Assembly (NCBI RefSeq): GCF_010367455.1
Contig: NZ_WRPR01000017.1
Location: forward strand, 1 to 61,301
Reading direction: 5' to 3'
DNA length: 61,301 nucleotides
Source of the DNA: Candidatus Laterigemmans baculatus
Lineage (GTDB): Bacteria > Planctomycetota > Planctomycetia > Pirellulales > Pirellulaceae
The position numbers and the translations under genes are program-made. This document shows positions 31,421 to 43,300 of this stretch, piece after piece. Positions within the stretch are counted from its first letter, which is position 1; the number at the start of each line of letters is the position of its first letter. The notes under the pieces were generated by a model. That model searched no databases, was not told the origin of the DNA, and saw nothing but the letters and a program-made list of their open reading frames with translations.

Positions 31421-34075
31421 TCAGCCGGGGTTGCCGTGGGAGCCAAGACCCACCAGCTCAAGAACAGCCAACCTCATTGACAGGTGCTCAAACCCTTGAA
31501 TCGCACACAGTTTACCCAGAAGCTGCAGATTATCAAGTTTTGCCCGCGCTTCCGTGCTAAAGAGGCTGGAAATAGGACTTAGAGCGGTAGAACCCCCAAA
31601 AGTTCCCATCAACTCGCCCTCCCTGGTGGTAAAAATTTCATCCACCGCTGCGGCCGAGCCCGCCTGAAGCGTGCTCGACTGAAGTGGACTCGCCTCTAGC
31701 GTACTCGACTGCAGCGTACTCGCCTCCAGCCTGCTCGACTGCAGCGTGCTCGCTGGGAAGCTGCTCGACGGGAGCGGGATTCCCTCGCCGTGGCTCGGCA
31801 TCCGGTTGAGGTAGTTGACCACTTGGAGCGCGTCGAGGGGGCTCAGCCAGCCATCGCCATTGATATCCACGAAGGGGCCCTCGGGATCCGAGGCATCGAG
31901 GATCCGCCCTCCGATGCGATTCAGGTCATTGATCACGACCAGGGCGTCGAGCGGGCTGACGATCCCGTCGTTGTTGGCGTCGAGCGCGTGGAGCGGATTC
32001 TGCCAGGGGCTGGGGACGACGACCAGCGGCACCGCCAGCGGCACCGCGGCGCCTGCCACGACGTCGACTTCGATCGGTCCAGCGGCCAAACCGTGGATGC
32101 CCAGCCGCGGCTGGACGTCCAGCGTGTATCGCCCATCGGGCAGGTCGGCGACCGAGAAGCGTCCGACCGCATCGCTCGTGATCGTCGCCGGTGGTCCGAA
32201 GCGGAGGTCGTCGAGCCCGACGTCGGTGCCGGCATGTCCGCTCGCCACGACGCGGTGAATCGAGCCGGTCGGATCGCTGACCCGGAGCGTCGCCGACTGG
32301 CCCACCGAGAGCGGTCCGACGGTATCGCGAGCGATCAGCTTGCCGTCGATGTCGTAGGCGGCAAAGCGGGCAAAGGCACCGTCGACGCCGCCGATAGCGG
32401 TGATCCTGGCGGTGGCGGTCGGGGTGTCGAAGGTAGCTGAAAACTCTCGCCCGGCGCGTGCGTTCCAGCGGTTGCCGATGTTGAGCGAGTTGTCGCGGTA
32501 GAAAAACTCGGCGATCGAAGACGAATTGCCAGCGGACGCGACAAGACCCGAGAGGACTCCTCCACCGGTGGCCACGATCTGCACGCCGGGCTGATCGCTC
32601 GGGATTCCGCCTCCCGCAAAATCGTCCGGCTCGACGCGTCCGACCGTCCCCTCGGCGAACCCTACGAGACTGACCGTCGCCGCCGGCAGCAATGCCTCGT
32701 CAGCATCCCACGCGGAGTCGCCATCGCGGTCGAGGAACACAAAGCCGCTGAGCGCGGCGTCGTTGCCCGCCGGCCGGTCGCGGGGGACCTGAATCGTCGG
32801 GCTCGTGATCCCGGTGGTGGCGTCGATCACCCGCAATTCGACTTCGCTGAACGACGCGGCGAGGGGAATTTCAAGATCGAACTCGACCTGCTGGGCGTCG
32901 GGCGTCGCGGCGGTGAGCCAGGCTCCGCCATCGATGCGGTACTCCAAGCGGCTGACGCGGTTCAACGTGATGTCGCTTTGCGTCCCCGAGGAGTTCGCGT
33001 TGAGCAGGGCGACCGCCGACGCGGAGCCGACGACGCGGAGCGATTCGCTCTCTGTGGAGTAAACCGCCGACGCGTTCAGCTCGAGCGGCACGTCGAGCAC
33101 GTCGAACACGCCGTCGCCATCGCTGTCCTGCCAGCCGACCATCGCCAGCGTTGAAGCTGGGCTGAGGTGGTTTTCGTACGCTTCGCGAAGCACTTCGCCG
33201 GCCGACATGATGCTCGGCTGCTGCACGAACCCGGGCGTGGGGTTGTCCGCGGCGTTGGTGTTTTGGGCGTTGTAGTAGCCGCGGCGATCGGTCCAGGAAC
33301 CGGCCCCTGGGTATTCGTCCCGAGCCCAAAAAATATGTCCCAGCTCGTGGGCATGCGTCGACGCCGGGCGGGCCGAGGGGGTGATGAAGAACAGCCCCCC
33401 GGCGAACGCGAACGCTTGGCTGAAGTCGCCGCCCGGGGCGAACAGCCCGTCCTCATTCAAGGTGTCGTGCGAGGAGTCGACGATGAAGACCGTGAACGCC
33501 CAATCGGTCGCGTGGGCTTGCCGCTGAGCGTGGTTGAAGGCCCGCATCGCGTCGGCCAGCGTGCCCTCGTCCGCAAAGCCCTGATCGTCCAGGAACCGGC
33601 CGACGTAGGCGGGGAAATCATTCGAAGGGCGGTCGATCGGCTCGTAGGGTGAGGGTTGCGGATTGCGTGCGAACTGCTCATCGATCACGAACTCCAGCGA
33701 GTGCCGGTCGGTGAGCGTGGCCAGCGTGTCGACCCACCACTGCGTCCCTTCGGCCAGCGTGGCGAGCACCGCATCGATCTCTTCGCTCGTCCAGTCCTCG
33801 GTGCTCGGATCGAACGATCCGTCGCTCTCGAGCAGCACGGGCGTCACCGCGACGCGGCCGAGCAGATACTCGCCGGTGTCCCGCGGCGTGGCTCCCAGCG
33901 GCAGAGACGACGTCAGCGGGACCGCCGAGAGCAATCGCCGCTCCTCCAGACTCTCGACCCTCAGCCGCCGCGAGGGAGTCGGACGCAGCGAGCACGCCTG
34001 CCGCAGGGCGGAGCGAAGGCGGCCCCTGAGGAGCGAGCGGCCCTTCAGTTGCGAGCGAGGTGAGCCGAAATGCAT
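31421..34075 (-). CDS. LEPR-XLL/dockerin protein with zinc-metallopeptidase-like domain
   Basis: About 884 residues from ATG 34075, which has AGGA six bases upstream; ATG 34123 is an alternative adding 16. RRLRVESLEERRLLSA is a clear LEPR-XLL motif. The domain at about 70-330 contains HAHELGHIFWARDEY, an HExxH zinc site with a following Asp, and ends near a W-x-D-SDGDG calcium-like loop. Then comes an SdrD B-like domain (SGFVFLDRDGDSAWDADEAL), beta-rich linkers, and dockerin repeats (DANNDGIVSPLDALVVINDL and DINGDGWLSPLDALQVVNYL). The tail has eight or so five-residue (ASTLQ/SSTLE) repeats encoded by 15-bp units (about 31666-31770). A secreted protease is likely but unproven. Confidence 0.85.
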   Translation of the reverse strand: MHFGSPRSQLKGRSLLRGRLRSALRQACSLRPTPSRRLRVESLEERRLLSAVPLTSSLPLGATPRDTGEYLLGRVAVTPVLLESDGSFDPSTEDWTSEEIDAVLATLAEGTQWWVDTLATLTDRHSLEFVIDEQFARNPQPSPYEPIDRPSNDFPAYVGRFLDDQGFADEGTLADAMRAFNHAQRQAHATDWAFTVFIVDSSHDTLNEDGLFAPGGDFSQAFAFAGGLFFITPSARPASTHAHELGHIFWARDEYPGAGSWTDRRGYYNAQNTNAADNPTPGFVQQPSIMSAGEVLREAYENHLSPASTLAMVGWQDSDGDGVFDVLDVPLELNASAVYSTESESLRVVGSASAVALLNANSSGTQSDITLNRVSRLEYRIDGGAWLTAATPDAQQVEFDLEIPLAASFSEVELRVIDATTGITSPTIQVPRDRPAGNDAALSGFVFLDRDGDSAWDADEALLPAATVSLVGFAEGTVGRVEPDDFAGGGIPSDQPGVQIVATGGGVLSGLVASAGNSSSIAEFFYRDNSLNIGNRWNARAGREFSATFDTPTATARITAIGGVDGAFARFAAYDIDGKLIARDTVGPLSVGQSATLRVSDPTGSIHRVVASGHAGTDVGLDDLRFGPPATITSDAVGRFSVADLPDGRYTLDVQPRLGIHGLAAGPIEVDVVAGAAVPLAVPLVVVPSPWQNPLHALDANNDGIVSPLDALVVINDLNRIGGRILDASDPEGPFVDINGDGWLSPLDALQVVNYLNRMPSHGEGIPLPSSSFPASTLQSSRLEASTLQSSTLEASPLQSSTLQAGSAAAVDEIFTTREGELMGTFGGSTALSPISSLFSTEARAKLDNLQLLGKLCAIQGFEHLSMRLAVLELVGLGSHGNPG

Positions 34076-34392
34076 TGCGATCCTAAAGGGAGCCAGCGGT
34101 TTCGTCGCGGTTCGATCATGCACGCAGTCTTCAGACTACTGCTCGGTCTTTAGACTATGGCTTGGGCAGAGGATTTCACCGCAGCGGAAAAGTTTCCGGA
34201 GGCCGCCGAGAGGCTCGAAAATTTCAGCCGCCGTCGCACAACCCGGACAACCGTCGCGTCCGCCCTGGAAGGTGAACGCCAGCAAAGTCGCCTCCGAGTA
34301 CGAGCATCTTTCACCTCTGCCTCTCCCAAGGCAAATCGGGAGGACCGACGGGCGGTCGATCCTCACCGATTTTCCGTGATCGCAGTCCGCCT

Positions 34393-37300
34393 TCAGCTCC
34401 CGAACTCGCCGAAGAACGCATCGACCGCGTCCAGCTCACTCGAGTTGCGGGTGCCGGTTTGGGCGACGGCCAATTCGTCGAGCAGATCGCCTTCACCCTC
34501 GCCACCTTCACCCTCGCCACCGCGAATCGCGTTCTCGATGTAATTGATCACCTGCAGGGCATCGAGCGGTCCGACCACTCCGTCACCGTTCACGTCCAAA
34601 TAGGGCGGGCGGGTACCGGGGTTGTAGGGATCGAGCGGCGGCGGGTTGGAGCCGCCGCGGTTGATCGCGTTGATTACCTGCAGGGCGTCGAGCGGCGAGA
34701 CGTCGCCGCTGGCGTTCACGTCGAAGCGGTTCGCTCCGTTCTGGAACGGATTGACCTGGATCGTGAAGGCGAAATCCTCGACCTCGCCATCCATGGCCGT
34801 TCCCCCAGGCCCATCGACGCCGTTGCTCGAGAGCCGGAAGCGGGCAAACGTCTCGCCTGCCTTGGAGAAGGCTTCCCCTGGGAACTCGGGCACGTCGAGC
34901 GGCGGAACGTCCACCGCGATCGGGTTGAGGCCGGCGGAGAGGTCCACGCCCCCGACCAGCCGCTCCCCACGCTCGTTCTCAGCGAAGATCCCGTCGCCGT
35001 TCCAGTCGACCCAGTAGTCGAGCACGAAGTTGTTGGAGTCGGCTTGAATCTCGACCGTGAAGCTGGCGCTGAAGCCGGTGTAGACGGTTTCCAGCAGGCT
35101 GATGCCGTCGTCGACGTCGCCGTCGTTGGGGATTGCATCCGCATCGGGCGTGATCGACGAGCCGAGCCGCAGGTTATCCGAGATCGCGTGCCGCGGTCCG
35201 TCGTTGACCCGAGACGAATCGTAGAGCGGTTCCGGAGCATCGCCGTAGTCGAAGCCCGATCCGAGGAAGATCGTGTACTGGGTCTCGTTATTGGCCCGGT
35301 TCGGCTGCAAGGCGTTGCCGGCCCGGTCGCGGATCGCTCCCACCTGCGTCACGCCGCTACCTTCGACCAACTGGGCATTGGCGAACCACAGCGAGCCGTC
35401 GCCCGGGGTGAACACGGGGCTGACCAGCGGAGTGCTCTCGAGAGCGGTCGAGACCGCCTCGGCCACGGCTTCGGACGAAAGCGTCGGCGAGGGGACGATC
35501 GGCACCGCCACCGCACCGCCGGGAACGCCGCTGAGGGTAAGTGCGGCGGTCGTCGGATCGGTGGCGAAATCGAGCAGGTCCAATTCATAGCCGAACGGTT
35601 CGTTGAGGCGGATTTCGCCATCCTCTCCGACCGTCGGGTCGAGTCCGATGTCGGCATTGCGGATCGCGTTGGCGATCTTCGCGGCAACCGCTTCGGGACC
35701 TTCGCCGACCGTCAAGCGGATCGGTTCGGCACCGATTTCCACGTCGCGATCGAAGCCCAATTCGAACAGCGTCGTCACTCCGTTGTGGACGATCGCGAAC
35801 TGGTCGCCTTCGGCAAATCCCGCGGCACCCGTGGCCGCGACGCTCAGGACCAGCGAATCGGTCACTCCCGGAAGCCCGGTCGGTAGGATCGCCGAATTGC
35901 TCGTGTCGAGCAGATCGCCGACGCTGCCGCCAAGGTGCACGCTGCCGTCACCCAAGGCCTGCGGATTGGCCAGGTCAAGTCCGCTGTTGCGGATCGCCGT
36001 GGCCAATTTTTCGGCCAGCTGGATGTGGGTGTCGGTCCGCCGGAACGGGATCAGCACGTCCGATTCGTCGTCGGTGTCGAGGTCTCCCAGCAGGTTGAAC
36101 TCGAAGGTGATGACGTTCGTTCCGTCGAAGTAGGTGACCGTGTCGCCGTCGGTGACGCCGCGGTCGACGCCGTCGACCAGGAGCGGCGAGGAGAGCGGAT
36201 CGACGGTGTGCCCCTCGAGGCTGCCGAGCTGGATCTCGTTGTTCTCGAGCGCGACCGGGGCGATCTCGAGCGTGCCGCTGCGGCCGATCAAGGCGCCGAG
36301 GATCGCGTTGCGGACATCGGTCGCCGAGGCTCCCGCACTGAGCGGAATCTCGACGACGCCGTCGCTGACGTCCCCCGAGACGTTCAGCTCGAACGTTTCG
36401 CTGATGCCGCTCGGGCTGGTGATCGTGAACTGGTCGCCGTCACGGAATCCCTCCTCGCCACCGACGCCAAACGGCACGGTCAGCGTCAGCGTGCGGGGGA
36501 CGTGCAGAACGTAGCCCGTCTCGTACTCGAGGAACGCCCGGACGCCGTTCTCGTCGGTCACGATGATCTGCTCGCCGTCGACCACTTCATTGCCGACCGG
36601 AGCCTGCAGGACGAAGCGGTCGCGGTTGTTGAGCGTCACTTCGTAGGCCGCGTTGGACCGCCAGATCCCCGTCAGCGGCGTCAACCGAATCGTGTTGCTC
36701 GTCTCGCTGTAGCCGAAGATGTAATCGACGCCCGGCTCCAGCCGCCGGCCGTTCTCGGTCAGCACCACTGCCTCGCTGGTGACGGTCATGTCGTTCAGCC
36801 CCGAACCGGTCGGCTCGAGCAGCTGGATCTCGAAGAACTCGAGCGTTCCGGTCGGCAGCCAGACGTAGCTGACGTCGCCATTGACGTCGCCGCCCACGGT
36901 CTGCACGCCTTGGCCTTCGACGAAATCGTCGGGAACGGTCAGCGAGGAAGTGGGACCGGCCAGGTCGGCCCGGTCGAGGGCACCGCGATCGATGAACACG
37001 TTCGCTCCGACACCGGCCGGCGTCTCGACCAGCGGATCGTCGATCCGCGGCTGGCCGTAGGCGTCGAACGACGGGGAGACGATCGGCGAGGGAGCGATTC
37101 CCGAGGGCTGTTTGACGGTGTTGAAGAACTCCTGCCGATCCGACAGCGAAGCGAATGAGCTGTCGATCGCCAGCGAACCGGGAGCCGGAATGTAGATCCC
37201 GTTGGCCGGGTCGGTGAACAGCGCCGCCTGGGAAGCGGGCAGCGTGTCGAGGTTGAACGACAAGCTGCCGAGCGGGAAGTTCGACGCGGTCGTATTGTCC

Positions 37301-40300
37301 TTATAGATATTGCCGCCGACGACCGTCGACTGGCTGGCGGCCGAACCGTCGATATCGACGCCGATGTCGAAGCCGGAGATGATGTTGTTCAGCACCGTCG
37401 GGCTGGCATTGGCGCCGACGCGGATCCCCACGCCCTGGGGTGTCGGTGCCGGGGCATTCGGATCGTTCGGATCGGGATCGGCCAAGGGAACCCCGACGAC
37501 CGTGTTGTTGACGATCCGCCCGAAGGGCACGCCCCCCGGCATCGAACCGTTCGGCGACGCATCCCCTTCGAACAGAATTCCGCCGCTGCCCCCGGCGACG
37601 ACCACGTTGTTGGTGATCACCGCACCGGGGAGCAAGCGAGCCGTGTTCTCGTTGCGGAGCAGCCGCGCCGCGCCGGGCTTCGGCAACGCCGTCCCGGCCA
37701 GCGGAGCCACGTCGGTGACGTCGCGGTCGCCGGCCGTGGCGCTGATTCCCCAGTTCTGCGAATTGCTGATGAAGTTCGAGCTGATCACGATCTGACCCTG
37801 GTCGCGGAACCGGTTCAGATCGCCCTCGTCCATGTGGTAGTCGACGTACAGCACGTCGTTGCGATTCGACGCCGGGCGCACCGTCAGCTGGTACTCGCCA
37901 AAGCCGGGGAGCTCGAACGGCGAGTCGGGCTGGCTGAGGACCATGATGTAGTAGTGTCCGTCGGCCGGTGCGGCGAAGCGGAGGAAGGCTTCCTCGATCG
38001 ACTCGCCCGGGGCGGTTGCGCTCGAGCCGAGGTCTCGCGAAGTCGCCAGCACGATGCCGTCGGCATCGAAGACGGCCAGCATTGGCGTGGTCAGGCGGTT
38101 CGAGCCCTTGGCGGTGGTCACCGCATCGAGATCGATGTCGATCTCGTTGCCGGCGAACAGGTGCAGCTTGAGGATGTCCATGTCCGCCCAGGGGAGATCG
38201 CCGTCGATCTCGCCCCCCCTGCCGGTCGTCGCCCGGTCGCCGATCTTGCCGACCGCCACGAGCGTATCGGTCGCGCCATCGACGTACTGCGTCGGGTAGG
38301 CCCGAGCCAGCGTGTCGGGTTCGAGCACGTACTCGACCGGAGCGTCCGGCTCGGAGATCTGCGGGAACGTCTGGGCGGCCACCCGGTCATTGAAGTTTTC
38401 CTGCTTGACCAAATCGACCTTCAGATTCCGGCCGCTCGACGGGTTCACGAAGACGTACTCGCCGAACAGGTTGACCAGATGGCTGGTCGTCCCGCCGAGC
38501 TCGCGGCTGTCGCCAGTCGCCGCCCGGATGTTCAGGATCGACTGGACCTGCGAGCCGTTGATCGCGTTGCGGATCGCCGCGGCCACGTCGCTGGCGCTGC
38601 TGGTCCGCGGGTCGAACGAGACCCGCACGTTGCCCGGCTCGACCCCCGGGGCGGTGATCGAATCGAATTCGAAGGTCAGCGCCCGCGTGCCGTCGGTCAG
38701 CGTGAAGGTATCGCCGTCGCGGATCTCGCCGCCCGGCTGGGCGACCAGCGTGACCGCCCCGTCGAGGCGATCGTTGGTGTCGAACGAACGGCCGAGCGAA
38801 GCCTCTTCGTTGAGGATCAGGTTGATCGGATCGTAGTCGTCCGGCACGCCGTACTCCGCACTGCGGCGGATTTCGAGCGAGTAGCCGCCGGTGAAGATCT
38901 CGTTGGAGTTCTCCGGCTGCTCGGCGTTGTAGTCCGATTCCGGATTGCGGACGAAATCGAAGTCGCTTGCCGGAGCATTGATCACCACTTCGCCCCGTTC
39001 GGCGAACCCGATGATCAAGTTGTCGAGATACACGCCCTCGACCTCGTTGGCCTGACCCGGTCGCGGGTTGGCGTTGTTGAGTCGGTTGCTTTGGAAATCG
39101 CCGAACTCATCGCCCGGCAGGTAGCTGCTCAGCCCGAACGGTCCAGCGTCGAGAACCGTGTGGTTATGCAGCACCACGCGATCGGCAAAGGTCTTGAAGT
39201 TCGCCGTGGTCGCCACCGGCTCGTCGTTCTCGTCGACTTCGCCGAGCCCGATCACAAAAGCTTCTTGGAGCCGCGTGATCACTTCTTCAGCCGTCAGGTC
39301 GCCTTCGACCTCGATCGGCACCGAGTCCAAACCGACGCCCGGAGTGCTCGAGAAGAACACGCCCGATCCGAAAGCGTTGTTATCCACGTCGACCGCGTTG
39401 GTCAGCCCCACCGAGCTCTGCCCGAAGCGACGCGCATCGATGCCGACATCGAGCGCTGCCAGGACCGCAGCGGCGACTTGGCTCGAAGTCATCCCCGGCG
39501 TGACCCGAACCTCGCCCGGACCGGCCGGGAGGTTGGTGAAGGTCACCGTCTGCGTCAGCGTGTCGGGGCTGCCCTCGCTCAGCGGGTAGACGACCGTGAA
39601 CGAATCGCCCGGGTTGATCTCGCCTCCGGAGGGGAAGTCGAGGACGTAGCCAAGGTCGACTTCGAAGGTCGTGAATTCGAAGGTCGTGCCGCCGAAGACC
39701 GGGTCGAAGACCTGCTTGGCGATCTCCAGCGTTTGGCCGTCGCGCAGCCGATCCGCGGCGACCGATTTGATCTCGTCTCGGTAGGAGAGGAACGCATTGC
39801 CGCCGAAGCCGATGCCACCGGCGGTCGAGAAGTCAAACCGCAGACGGATCTCTTGGTTGCCGGCCAGCGGCGAGATGTCGACCCGAGCCTGCCGCCAGCT
39901 GTCCGAGTTGTCGTGCAGCTCCTGGACGGGAATCCCGGTCTGGGCAAAGTAGTCGAACTCGTCGCCGCGCTCGAACTCCTTGAAGCTGTTGTTCGTCGCC
40001 AGCAGCTGCCACTGGCCGTCGTCCCCGGCGGCGAAGACGCGGAAGCTGTCCCGCATCAGGTTGACGCCCGGGTTGTAGTTGGTCCCGTCGGTCTCGAGGA
40101 AGTAATCGAAGTAGACGGTCGGTTTGTCGGCCGAACTGTAGCCGGCCAGGCTGAACGGAGCGGTCACGACCGAACCGTGCGAGCCACCCGGAGCGAGCGT
40201 CCCGCGGCTATCGTTCTCGGGGTGCTCGAGCCGGTTGTCGGCCTGGTTGTTCGTCGGCTCGAAGCCGAAGTACAGGCTCGTTCCACCGCCGAGGCCGGTC

Positions 40301-43300
40301 GGGAAACGGCTCTGGTCGTACGGCATGTAGTTGCCGTGGCCGGGATCGGTGCGGCGGTCGATCGTTTCGTGCCAGGGGTTTTCCTCGAGCGTGCTGAAGG
40401 CCACCCCGACCGGACGCACCGAGAGCGGAGTCCCGTCGCTGTACATCATCGGCACCGCGCTGGCGCCGCCGCTGAAGATGGGCGCCGGGACGGCTGCCAA
40501 ATCGGGGCCGCTGTCGTCGAGCCCGATCGCGTACATCCAGCCGTCGATGGTCGTGGCGAACATCGTCTGGCGATAGGCCCCGTTTTCGGTCGTGCGGGGG
40601 CCGAGCGTCATCCCGCTGAACTCAGGGAACCCGGCCGGATGGTTCGCGTTGACGGCGATCGTGCCGAGATACTCGGTCTCCAACACGCTGCTATAGCTGC
40701 CTGGCGAGAGCGCCGAGAAGTCGACCGTCCGTCGCGGAGCGAACAGGTCCACCCGGTAAACGCCGCCGCGATCGTCGACTGCGTAGATGTACCGCGTGTT
40801 GTCCGGATCGACCGCCATCCCGGTGATGTTGCCCCCTTCACCCGGGCTGAGGATCGCGTTCCCGTCGTCGTCGACGTCCGGCAGTCCTCCGGTGTCGACG
40901 ATGCCCAGCTCGAACTTCTGCGAGGCCGGTCCAAACGGCTCGCGGTAAGGACCTTGGCCGAAGTCGCGGTCGTCGGCCGTGGTGCTTCCGCGGTTGGTCG
41001 TCGCTCCACTGGTGGCGACGTTGGAGTACATGATGTTGCGAGTCCACACGACTTCGCCGGACCGCCCCGCGTTGTCGCGGTTGCCGACGACGTACACGCG
41101 GTCGTTGCCGTCGACGCTCGTGTCGTTCGGGTTGTAGGCCATCGCGTGAACGATGAGCTGGGCGTTGTCGTCCGCCTCGGTTCCATCGCCAGCCGCGTTG
41201 TTCCGCCGGAAGGTCAGCCCGTCGTCGCCGACGTTCGTGTCGTTCCCGTTGATCGTGCTGATGTTCAGGTAGTTGCCGACGTTCCCGTTGTTGCTGGGCC
41301 CAGTCTGGGGAGCGGTCGAGTAGGAGTACAGCTCGCCGTCGCCGCGGATCGCCAGGTCGCTGACCTGCGGGCCGGTCTCGCCGAGGGTCCGTTCGAACAT
41401 GCCGGTGAACGGGTCGAACGTGGCGATCGTCGTCCGCTCGGTGCCGCCGTTGATCCCTTGCTGGAGGGCGACGAACATCGTCACGTCTTCCAGGCTGTAG
41501 GGGACGACCGACTCGTTGGTGAACGCCGGCTGGATCGGCTGATCGGCCGTGAAGTTGCGGCCGTCCAAGTCGTCCGAGACGATCGGACGCAGCGAGTTGA
41601 TCGGCATCCGCCGGACGAGGTCGTAGGGCGTGGTGCCGTTGACCGCTTGGCCGAGCGGGGCGGGCATCAGCAGATCGCTGTGGACCGCCACGTAGTAAAC
41701 CCCTTCAGGCAACTCGACCGGGCCGATGTGGGCGTCGAGCACCCCGGCCGAACCGGCCGAGAGGTTCGTCATGTCGACCCCTCGCAGCGGCGTTCCCACG
41801 TCGCCAGCGACGTTCGAGTCGCGGCCGCTGAGGATCAGCCGCCCGGCCGAGTCGTAGATCGAGATCGAGGTGTTGACCCGCCCCAGACCGTCGGCGTAGT
41901 CGATGTCGAAGGTCAGCGGCACGAACCGGTTGTCGGGCCGGAAGATTTCGGTTTCCAGCGAATCGTAGAACAGGTCCAAGCGGAACAGGTCGATGTCGAC
42001 ATCCGGCATCGCCGTCGGGTTGACCGTGAACGACTGGTTGCCGATCTCGCCGGTGACCGTCAGCGAGGCGCGGTCGGTGCTGAGCAGGTTGCCCAGCGGA
42101 TCGGCCGTCGCGGGGTTGGCCGTCATCGAGCCGCCGTTGCGGTCGACGAGGATCGGATTGCCGAGCGGATCGGTTTCGTTGAACAACCGCTCGGCCGCTT
42201 CGCCAGCCAGCGGCGAGTGCAGCGGGGCGCTGACCAAATCGATCCCGTTGACCGCGTAGCGGATGTCGGCGAACTGGACCGTCGAGCCGGCCACTTCGTC
42301 GACTTCGCGGAGCCGAATCCCGAGCCGGTAGGCGCCGTGGCTCAACCCATCGCGGACCTTGCCGCGGTCGGTCAGATCGCCGCTGCCATCCGGAGCGAGG
42401 TTGCTGCTGCGGACGCGGACATAGTAGACGTTGCTCGCGCCGGTCGCTCCGGGGAGCAAGACGCGGAAGCCGCCGTCCTCGGGGTTCGGCGATTCGCTCT
42501 GGCCGATCCCCGACTTGCGAAGCGAGTTGACCGCGTGGTCTTCGAGCGACGGATCGCGATAGATCTGGTTCGGGTTGCCCGCTTCGCTAAACGATTTGTC
42601 CGAGAGGACCAGGATGTTGCCGTTCTCGTCGATCAACTCGACGACGCTGTCGAGCCCGTAGGTCGTGCGGTCCAGGTCGATCCAGACTTCGCTGCCGGCT
42701 TGGCCGAGGAAGCTGTAGACGTCGACGTCGCCCGGGTTGGTCAGCGTGCCCTGGATTTCGAAGCCGAGTCGCTTGTTCTCGTCGCCGAGCTTCTCGCCGG
42801 CGGCCAGCGAACCGATCCGCTGGGCGGTGCCGGGGATCGCGTTCTGGCCGGCCGAGGTCGAAACCGGGGGCTCGTTTTCGAGCACGATCTGGACGTTGCG
42901 GTCGTTGGCAAAGCTGTCCAGGACGATGCCGTGCCAGTCGCCCGGCTGCGGCTCGGTCGGCGAATTGTTCGTGTCGGTCTGCGACTGGCCGTCGAAGGTG
43001 AAGCCCGCGCCGACCGAGTCGTCGTGGATCGAGGTCAGCACGACCGGGAAGCCGGGCTGGCCGACGACCTGCAGCGATCCGCCGATCCGATCGTCGATGT
43101 CCAGCGGCCGACCGGTGGCCAGCAGCCGCGCGCCGGCGGTGAACTTGACCACCAAGCTCTGCAGCGGGCTGCTCTCGAGCCGCAGTCCGCCATTGTAGTG
43201 GTGATCGACCGTGACGACGTCGCCGCCGACGACGTGGACGATGTCCGCGTCGTCCCAGACGCTCTCGGTGGTCAGGACCTCGCCCCGCACGACCATCCCG

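Noticed and set aside
28846-31560. Plus-strand open frame of about 900 codons antisense to the tandem-repeat protein
   Set aside because: Arg/Asp/Val-rich with no recognisable fold; shadow of the minus-strand repeat domains.
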